Positions 57,951-64,000 of a stretch of 64,000 nt of DNA are shown here, one piece after another. The notes beneath the pieces are model-generated. The model had not been told where the DNA came from. It saw only the letters and a program-made list of their open reading frames with translations, and searched no databases. How positions within the stretch are numbered: position 1 is the first letter of the stretch; each line of letters starts with the position of its first letter. Source of the stretch: Pseudomonas fluorescens (GTDB lineage Bacteria > Pseudomonadota > Gammaproteobacteria > Pseudomonadales > Pseudomonadaceae). The DNA lies in the NCBI RefSeq assembly GCF_902498065.1, contig NZ_CABVIR010000001.1:1488001-1552000 (forward strand), read 5' to 3'. A program made the translations under genes and the position numbers.

Positions 57951-58934
57951 TTAGCGCTCGAAATCGCTGACTGTCGTACCCGCGATAGTCTCGGCGAATC
58001 CGCCACCGAACAACCGCGCAGGCGTTTCAAAACCTGGCCTGCGCTCGCCGCCCAATACCCGTCGCGCGGCCTCAACGGCGGCAAGTGGCGTGTAAGAGTA
58101 ACCGTTGACGGTCTCGATCATCGACCGTGCTACCGTACCGTCAGCCCCCGACACCTCAGCTACTGCACGAGCGCGATGAGCATCACGTTGCTGAACACTC
58201 GGACCATCCGGCAGTTGCGATAGATCACCCTCGGGGAAGGCGTCTCCAGAGAGGTGTACAAACATCGCGATATTGGGAATCCCCGTCGAATGCCAACCTG
58301 TCACCAGGTCACCGAAGGAAAGTGGTAGGCACAGGACCGGGCCATCACCAAAATCGAAGTGTCGCGGCTGCGCATCCGGCGTCGAAACGAGCTGGCCGTC
58401 GACTCTCGCCAACAGGCCGGCGCCAATGATTTCAGCGACGCTCATTGCGGAACCCCGCGACATGGAACCTGGGACCTGCAGTGCAATGTTCAGCGAGTGC
58501 GGTTGTAGTACACGACGCGCGACATGCACGGCCAGGCAGTCAGTTGGCACGACGTCCCAGCCGACTCCAGGCATCAGCATGACGCCTGACTTCGCGGCCT
58601 GAGCACCCAAGCTTTCCGCGAGGCGATAAACGTTGATCTCGGCCGTGATGTCCAGATAGTTCACCCCGGCGTTGATGCATGCGCGCATCAGCGCTTCAGC
58701 CGTTTGCGCGAAAGGCCCCGCAAAGTTCAGCAGCGTGTCGATACCGCCCATAAAGCGCTCTGCTCGATCATCGGCAGTGAAGACTCGGTAAGGAACATCC
58801 AGAAGCGTGGCAAGGGATTGCAACCGTTCGGCATTGCGCCCGGCAATCTCGAAGTTCAGCCCCAACATTTTGGCGCGTTCTGCCGCCATGCGGCCGGTAT
58901 AGCCTGTAGCACCGTAAATCAGCAGAGTATTCAT
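57951..58934 (-). CDS. Saccharopine dehydrogenase-like NAD(P)-binding protein
   Basis: A 327-aa protein with an N-terminal Rossmann fold (LLIYGATGYTGRMAAERA) and a later TLLNFAGPFAQTAEALMRACINAGVNYLDITAE stretch, typical of saccharopine-dehydrogenase-like reductases (YdaD/trans-acting enoyl reductase type). Reaction unknown. Its ATG overlaps the stop of the upstream VOC gene by 4 bases (ATGA), so the two are translationally coupled; the SDR gene is upstream in the same operon. Confidence 0.86.
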   Translation of the reverse strand: MNTLLIYGATGYTGRMAAERAKMLGLNFEIAGRNAERLQSLATLLDVPYRVFTADDRAERFMGGIDTLLNFAGPFAQTAEALMRACINAGVNYLDITAEINVYRLAESLGAQAAKSGVMLMPGVGWDVVPTDCLAVHVARRVLQPHSLNIALQVPGSMSRGSAMSVAEIIGAGLLARVDGQLVSTPDAQPRHFDFGDGPVLCLPLSFGDLVTGWHSTGIPNIAMFVHLSGDAFPEGDLSQLPDGPSVQQRDAHRARAVAEVSGADGTVARSMIETVNGYSYTPLAAVEAARRVLGGERRPGFETPARLFGGGFAETIAGTTVSDFER

Positions 58935-59332
58935 TGCGCGTGCTGCCAATTCTTGTAAACGAATTCAAGGCTGTAACCGTCGGGGTCAAGGACGTTGCCG
59001 GCGTAATAATTCGGGTCGTAATGCAGACGCGCACCAGGGGCACCGTTGTCGCTAGCACCATTCGCCATGGCGGCGGCGTAGGCAGCGTCAACCTCGGCTT
59101 TGTTGCTCGCCACGAATCCAACGTGCACAGCTCGCCCCTCCACAACGCCCTCGCGCAACCAGAAAAACATTCGGCCATCAGCACCAAATCCTTTGAGATC
59201 GGGGTGACCCGGGGGACCATCCTTGCCGTCGTAATCGAGTCGCGCGGTAATTCCGAGCGGAGTGAGCGCTGCGTCGTAGAAACGGATGGAGCGCTCGATG
59301 TCGCTCACAGAAACAAAGATGTGATCCAGCAT
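58931..59332 (-). CDS. VOC-family (glyoxalase-like) protein
   Basis: A 133-aa vicinal-oxygen-chelate protein: MLDHIFVSVSDIERSIRFYDAALTPLG start with the first metal His, AVHVGFVA in the middle (second His), and DPDGYSLEFVYKN at the end with Glu. Such single-domain proteins may be lyases, dioxygenases or resistance proteins; nothing decides here. Lies 29 bases after the SDR gene and overlaps the following gene by 4 bases. Confidence 0.9.
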   Translation of the reverse strand: MLDHIFVSVSDIERSIRFYDAALTPLGITARLDYDGKDGPPGHPDLKGFGADGRMFFWLREGVVEGRAVHVGFVASNKAEVDAAYAAAMANGASDNGAPGARLHYDPNYYAGNVLDPDGYSLEFVYKNWQHAQ

Positions 59333-59361
59333 GGGATAGCCTCGCTTGTTCAGTTGCTGAT

Positions 59362-60105
59362 TCAGATGCTGTAGCCGCCCGCGACTTCAATCGTTTGAGC
59401 ATTGATCCAGCGCCCCTCTTCGCCAAGCAGCATGGCGATAACGCGGCCAACATCCTGCGGCTCACCCACCCTGCCGAGGGCTGTTTGCGAAGCAAGCAGC
59501 GCCTCGAACTCGGCGTTCAGACCACCGCCCAACTCGGTGCGGATCGCACCGGGCGAGACCGAATTCGCACGTATGCACCGATCACCAAACTCTTTAGCCA
59601 TGTAACGGGTGAGCACGTCCAGCCCACCCTTGAAGGCGGCGTAAGGCGCCACGCCCGCCGTCGCCACGCGGGTGGTTGCACTGGTCAGATTGACGATACT
59701 GGAGCCAGTCTCCATCAGAGGAAGCAACGACTGGGTGAGGAAAAACGGCCCTTTGAGATGCACGTTCAGCAGGCCATCAAACTGTGCCTCAGTGACTGAC
59801 TCAAGAGGGTTGAACAGACCATAGCCTGCGTTGTTGACCAAACCACTGAGGGTGGTCACGTTCCACGTCGCCTGTAAGGTCTGCAGTATCGATTCTCGAA
59901 ACGTCTCAAAACTGCCGATATCGGCGACATCAAGCTCAAGCGCGGCGGCCTTGCCCCCGGCGGCCTTGATACGACTGACAACTGAATTGGCAGCCTGCGG
60001 ATTATTTTTGTACGTGAGGATAACCCCCATGCCTCGCTGGGCGCAGTGTTCGGCCGCGCTGGCGCCGATGCCACGACTGCCTCCGGTGATAAGGATAACG
60101 CTCAT
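59362..60105 (-). CDS. SDR-family oxidoreductase
   Basis: A 247-aa short-chain dehydrogenase. NAD(P) motif TGGSRGIGASAAEHCAQRG at residues about 7-25, NNAGYG at about 90, the active Ser in LTSATT, and YAAFKGG giving Tyr and Lys of the triad. PGAIRTE follows. ATG 60105 has GGAGAG upstream. First gene of a leftward operon with the VOC and saccharopine-like genes, and divergent from the AraC regulator at 60245. Confidence 0.93.
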   Translation of the reverse strand: MSVILITGGSRGIGASAAEHCAQRGMGVILTYKNNPQAANSVVSRIKAAGGKAAALELDVADIGSFETFRESILQTLQATWNVTTLSGLVNNAGYGLFNPLESVTEAQFDGLLNVHLKGPFFLTQSLLPLMETGSSIVNLTSATTRVATAGVAPYAAFKGGLDVLTRYMAKEFGDRCIRANSVSPGAIRTELGGGLNAEFEALLASQTALGRVGEPQDVGRVIAMLLGEEGRWINAQTIEVAGGYSI

Positions 60106-60244
60106 GGGATGCTCTCCACTGTTGATCAGATGAGCCATCACAGTAACCATGATGCTGCGTAAGAGCGCAGCCGTTCCTACTCAAAACCTGCCTGTTTCTG
60201 CTTTTTGCTTGCGCATGGCACCCTCCTGCGATCAGCATGCCCCC

Positions 60245-61138
60245 ATGAACAATCAACTGATCGAGCTACGGTCCTTGGCTTCCAAGGCCCAGAACCTCCG
60301 CACCGAAACGGGCATCCCACGCGTGGCCATGGTCCAGGGCAAAGTTCCTGAGCACATGCTGGCCGCCGTTTACGATCCGATGATCAACCTGATCCTGCAA
60401 GGCAGCAAAACGATAACCGTCGGCGACCGCACGCTGCGTTACGACCCGGCGACATATTTCGTGATGTCCATCGAGTTGCCAGCGGTGGGAACAGTGCACC
60501 CCGCTTCTTCCGGCGAGCCCTATCTCGCGGTCAGTCTGACACTTGACCCGATAGTGGTGTCGTCGCTTCTCGCCGACCTCCCCAAGCCCTCCGGGCGTCA
60601 CGATAACGATGCAGGATTTTCGGTAGCCGCCGTCACGCCCGAATTGATGGACGCCTGGGTACGCATGTTGCGATTGATGGACAAACCTGAGGATATAGCC
60701 GCCCTCGCCCCCGCTTACGAACGGGAGATTCTGTACCGGGTTCTGCAAGGTCCACACGGCTGGATGCTGCGGGAGATCGCGGCTCCGGATACCGCCATGG
60801 CCCGAGTCAGTACGGCCATTCAGTGCATTCGTCGAGATTTCGCCCAGTCCATTAGAGTGGACACCCTTGCCCAAAAGGCGGCGATGAGCGTGTCCGCCTT
60901 CCACCGCCACTTCAAATCCGTAACCACATTAAGCCCGTTGCAGTATCAAAAAAGGGTTCGATTGCTACAGGCTCGCACGCTCATGGTGGTCAATGCCCAG
61001 AGCGTCACGAGCGCTGCTTTCGAGGTCGGCTATGAAAGCGCGACTCAGTTCAGCCGCGATTACGCGCGGGTATTTGGCCTGCCTCCTGCACGAGATGCTG
61101 CAAGAATCTTGTTGGTGTTGGCGCCGCCGCCGAATTGA
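60245..61138 (+). CDS. AraC-family transcriptional regulator
   Basis: A 297-aa regulator. The N-terminal AraC_N-like sensor has GKVPEHMLAAVYDPMINLILQGSKTITVGDRTLRYDPATYFVMSIELPA, as in the YqhC group that responds to aldehydes. Two C-terminal HTH motifs follow (VDTLAQKAAMSVSAFHRHFKSVT; VTSAAFEVGYESATQFSRDYARVFG). Divergent from the SDR-VOC operon, which it likely controls (inference). The last few codons and the stop lie within one arm of the palindromic element 61111-61271, so the natural C-terminus may have been altered. Confidence 0.9.
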   Translation: MNNQLIELRSLASKAQNLRTETGIPRVAMVQGKVPEHMLAAVYDPMINLILQGSKTITVGDRTLRYDPATYFVMSIELPAVGTVHPASSGEPYLAVSLTLDPIVVSSLLADLPKPSGRHDNDAGFSVAAVTPELMDAWVRMLRLMDKPEDIAALAPAYEREILYRVLQGPHGWMLREIAAPDTAMARVSTAIQCIRRDFAQSIRVDTLAQKAAMSVSAFHRHFKSVTTLSPLQYQKRVRLLQARTLMVVNAQSVTSAAFEVGYESATQFSRDYARVFGLPPARDAARILLVLAPPPN

Positions 61139-61271
61139 CCCAGTTGCCGACATTTCACTGACCCAGTCTGATTCCTTGCGAACCATTGCCTGTGCTGAAT
61201 TTGTTCCGGTTGGAGGTGGGGCAGTCTTGCATCGGCACGTGGGTCAATTCGGCGTCGGCGTCAACACCGAC
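61111..61271. repeat. Palindromic element with ~32-base imperfect inverted arms
   Basis: The arms 61111-61142 and 61240-61271 pair as an inverted repeat with about 3 mismatches in 32 (core GCCGAATTGACCCA / TGGGTCAATTCGGC, 14 perfect). They enclose 97 bases with two GACCCAGT words. The left arm encodes the final codons and stop of the AraC gene. It may be a MITE-like or IS-end remnant; no target-site duplication was recognised. The stretch 61272-61771 holds no supported gene. Confidence 0.7.
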
Positions 61272-61771
61272 AGAGAAGGATTCGGTTTTACAGCAACAGG
61301 GTGAAGAAAAAGATGAAGCTGGGAAAGTGGTTGTTTAGGAACGCACTGAGCGCGAAGCCAACCCTAAACGACCTGGCAGTTTGGCCTCCCCTCTGGCAAA
61401 CCACAGACTCAGCATGACCTGAAACTGAATCTTCTCGTTTATCGCGACCACTACCTGATGGTCAAAAACGAACTTGTCCGTGCAAAAAAACGCGACTACA
61501 GACATAACCCTAGGCGGGAGCATCATCGGTGTCATTGGGGTCTGGTTAAGTCGACCTCCACTGTCTATACCGGTGGTGCAATAGCGGCAGGCTCATCGAT
61601 CTATGGCCAGCGCTACGAGTTCATAATCCAATCACTGAACTACGGGAAGGCGACGACTGCAATGGACTGCATGCTTACCGTGGTGAGTCCGCTTTCTGGC
61701 ACTCATGGACTTTCTAAATCCGGCATCACAACTGCGGCTCAAAAGATCGATGCAGTTAGGACCAAACTGTA

Positions 61772-62317
61772 TCAAGCCCAGTCGGCAGTGGATCTCAAAG
61801 ATTCCGATTCAATTTCTTCCATGCGCCGCTTCAGTTTGGCGCTGGTGAAATTGCGGTCGCGGTTGTTAACTGCTTTGAATTTTCTGCCATCGATGGCGAC
61901 CAGATGTTCTCCAAACAGTCCCAACTGCTGACACAGCACAACGAACTGGCGACAGGCGCCTCGGATGGCCTTGCTGTTGTGTTTTCGGAAGTTGGCAATG
62001 GTCTTGAAATCGGGCATTAAACGCCTGGTCAACCACATCAGTTTGACGTTGCGTTGAGCTTCTCGCTCCAAACGTCGGCTCGACTGAATGCGGCTGAGAT
62101 AGCCGTAGATGTAGATCTTCAGCAGGATCGCGGGGTGGTAAGCCGACCGGCCAGTATCGGTTGAAATGGCACCTTCAAAACCCAGATAGACCAGGTCGAG
62201 TTCGTCGACGAAGACGTCGACTACACGCACCGGATTGGTATCGCTGACGTAGTCGTCGAGGCTCTCGGGAAGTAAGGTGCCTTGGCCTCGATGTTCACCT
62301 TGGATAAAGCGCTTCAT
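61772..62317 (-). pseudogene. Truncated IS1182-type transposase
   Basis: The 181-aa frame begins MKRFIQGEHRGQGTLLPESLDDYVSDTNPVRVVDVFVDEL and continues YHPAILLKIYIYGYLSRIQSSRRLEREAQRN...LMPDFKTIANFRKHN, the N-terminal part of IS1182-family DDE transposases, normally about 450-500 aa. It stops after an unrelated tail (LRSTADWA), so the catalytic C-terminal half is lost. ATG 62317 lies about 75 bases inside a likely IS end (the GTAAAAACGCC region near 62370-62390). It cannot move by itself. Confidence 0.88.
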
Positions 62318-62495
62318 GGGCGATCCCTGAGATGAAATCCTCAGAAATCATAGCAGGGGGTCGCGAAGGCGTTTTTACACACTCTGGGCCAGAAGCAGTC
62401 ATTGGAAAATCCATCAGCGAATTCGTAATGAGGCTTCCATTACCCGCTCTACCCTGTTAGGACAGGCGGGTACAAGGATGAGTGCATGAAAAACT

Positions 62496-63818
62496 CTACT
62501 CTGCCAACCGTAACCGCAACCGGCTTCGATGGGATAAGCCTGCTTGCAAGGCAAATGCAACTATCACGGTAGATGGCGCGGAAAAACTGCTCAGGCTGCC
62601 GCCGAAAAACATCAACGCAAGCCCCAAAGCGGTGGCACCAAACCACGCCGTCAAGCCCACCGGGTTAAACGCGACCACCCGTTCGAGCGCGGCCACGTCA
62701 CTACGGCCACAGAGTATCTGCGCCAACGCCACGCCGACCCAGGCGACGACGAAAATGCCTTGATAAGCCAGGGCCTTGAGCAGGTAGGAAAACACATCGG
62801 CTAGCATCAGCCCGTACACGATCACCCCGACCGCCAGCGCCCACATCAGGTACGAACCGCGCACGCCAAAACGCGCAAAGAACGCCTGCATGTTCATCGT
62901 CGCCAGGTAGTAGTTGGCGGTGTTGATCCGGGTTTGCGTGGCCCATACGAACAACAATCCCCAGAGGCCCATCAATTGCAGGATCGCCATGACCACCGAC
63001 ACTTCGTTCAAGGCGCCTTCATGGGGAATGCTGCTAACCAGATAGATACCCGCCGCACCGTTGAGCAGAAACGTCACCGCGTAGAACGGCATGCCGAAGT
63101 TCCAGCGACCGTGGTACTCGGCGTCTTCAGGCTTGCCGAAACGCGCATAGTCGAAGGTGAACAGCATCAACACCCAGACGCCCATGTAGGCGACAAAACA
63201 ATCCCACCAGCCAAATGCACTAGGCGTTGCCGGGCCGAAATCCAGCCATTGCGGCTGGTAGCCATAACGGCTGATCGATACCCCCACCGCCACCAGCAAA
63301 CCACCGAGGTACACCGGCAGCAACACGCCGTTGAGCTTGTCCAGCCAGTGCTGCACGCTGCCCAGGATCATCGGCACGCTGTAGAGCACCACCGCCAATG
63401 CCGCCAGCGGATAGACCAGTTCCGGGTACAGGTGATTGAGCGCGACGGCGATCACCGAACCTTCGAACACCGCGTAATAGATCGCGGTCGAGAAGAAAAT
63501 CAACGTCGCCAGGCACGCCCCGGTGCTGCCGAACAATAGCCGTGAAAACAACGCCACTGACAAGCCGCTGCGAATCGCAAAACGGCTGAGCACGCTGTTG
63601 ACCAGTCCATAACTGATCACAGACAGGACCATGCCGATCAGCGCATTGCGCGCACCGAACGACAACGCCAATGAAGCACCCACCACGATGTAAAACATCG
63701 CACTGCACACCGCCCACCAGGCCATGGTCAGCGACAGTCGACCCATGCGCGCTTCGGTGGGAACAGGATGATGCGCCGGGTCTTGCCCGGTTTGACTCGA
63801 TTGCGATAAAGCAGCCAT
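62496..63818 (-). CDS. NCS1-family permease (purine/cytosine type)
   Basis: A 440-aa inner-membrane transporter with about twelve helices. Matches the CodB-like NCS1 family by MAWWAVCSAMFYIVVGASLALSFGARNALIGMVLS near the N-terminus, RSGLSVALFSRLLFGSTGA, and the later TQTRINTANYYLATMN. Substrate probably a nucleobase or related ring compound. ATG 63818 has GGAG 9 bases upstream and is preferred to 63833. The C-terminus (LSHRSRLRLRLAE) lies about 180 bases from the IS remnant and appears complete. The gap 62318-62495 shows only IS debris. Confidence 0.9.
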   Translation of the reverse strand: MAALSQSSQTGQDPAHHPVPTEARMGRLSLTMAWWAVCSAMFYIVVGASLALSFGARNALIGMVLSVISYGLVNSVLSRFAIRSGLSVALFSRLLFGSTGACLATLIFFSTAIYYAVFEGSVIAVALNHLYPELVYPLAALAVVLYSVPMILGSVQHWLDKLNGVLLPVYLGGLLVAVGVSISRYGYQPQWLDFGPATPSAFGWWDCFVAYMGVWVLMLFTFDYARFGKPEDAEYHGRWNFGMPFYAVTFLLNGAAGIYLVSSIPHEGALNEVSVVMAILQLMGLWGLLFVWATQTRINTANYYLATMNMQAFFARFGVRGSYLMWALAVGVIVYGLMLADVFSYLLKALAYQGIFVVAWVGVALAQILCGRSDVAALERVVAFNPVGLTAWFGATALGLALMFFGGSLSSFSAPSTVIVAFALQAGLSHRSRLRLRLAE

Positions 63819-63929
63819 ATGCGTGAACTCCAAAACCAGTCAAAGGTTGAAGCGCGGGCAGCCGTCACCGCACCGAAGTGCGGCGTTGGCGTACCGTTTG
63901 GCATGGCCCGCGCTAGACGGCGGGCAGAA

Positions 63930-64000
63930 TCAGGAAGGGAACAGCTTGCTCAGGCAGCTGAGTTTTTTCTTATAGGAACGTCGCGCTTCCAGCGCCTCTT
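63930..64000 (-). CDS. 3' end of a gene running in from the right edge
   Basis: On the minus strand a frame enters at the window edge and reads EALEARRSYKKKLSCLSKLFPS before TGA at 63932-63930. Too short to name. The gap to the permease start (about 110 bases) would allow one transcript. Confidence 0.45.
   Translation of the reverse strand, partial: EALEARRSYKKKLSCLSKLFPS

Noticed and set aside
61458..61931. 157-aa frame on the + strand in the gap before the IS remnant
   Set aside because: Its last third is antisense to the transposase fragment, the first part matches nothing I know, and it has no ribosome site.

Overview
The window looks like a chromosomal segment of a fluorescent-group Pseudomonas. 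Supporting signs are the MvaU-type H-NS analogue, Pseudomonas-type REP/REPIN repeats carrying a GTGGGAGCGAGC core, hppD, ahpC-ahpF, galU, gor, a modABC operon and GC-rich codon use. No rRNA, tRNA or CRISPR array was seen. This call is inference from gene content; no database was searched.

Region 1 (1-20.5 kb) is an accessory, secretion/toxin-like locus. A leftward three-gene operon (5412-6929, 2958-5366, 1-2924) encodes an Ig-like beta-sandwich repeat protein followed by two large paralogues that end in Ig-like domains. Divergent from it are two tandem copies of a small secreted protein gene (7241 and 8511) and a 1.69-kres Rhs/TccC-like protein (9081-14147) with an unrecognised C-terminal region. 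Two further Ig-repeat proteins (14462-15955 and 18529-20496) flank an autotransporter (16119-18311). A 1270-bp-offset tandem duplication covers the divergent promoter and the small secreted gene. Between the copies lie a decayed rhs 5' end and a piece of an Ig-repeat gene, so an ancestral promoter/secreted-protein/rhs cassette was duplicated and then reciprocally deleted. Several genes here carry 7-8 base G or C runs in their coding sequence. This locus is the best candidate for an undescribed system.

Region 2 (20.8-44.7 kb) is mostly core genome: a chemoreceptor; a sugar-diacid/glycerate module (glycerate kinase, CdaR-type regulator, MFS transporter); an aldo/keto reductase; RarD; HppD; a DMT exporter with a divergent LysR regulator; a CSS-EAL phosphodiesterase; MvaU; glyoxalase I; AhpF/AhpC; a divergent tyrosine recombinase/KfrA-like pair; glutathione reductase; a DHA2 drug exporter; and GalU. 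REPINs sit in several of the intergenic gaps.

Region 3 (44.9-57.9 kb) holds small conserved proteins and lipoproteins, then an alkylation-repair cluster (2OG-Fe(II) oxygenase, AlkB, Ada). Two matching Ada-box-like operators occur there, although the Ada sensor domain has lost three of its four zinc cysteines. It continues with an AcuI-type reductase, nitronate monooxygenase, modABC behind a ModE-like palindrome, topoisomerase IB and several small proteins.

Region 4 (57.9-64 kb) has a leftward operon (SDR, VOC protein, saccharopine-dehydrogenase-like enzyme) divergent from an AraC regulator, then a scar with a palindromic element and a truncated IS1182-type transposase, an NCS1 permease and the 3' tip of one more gene.
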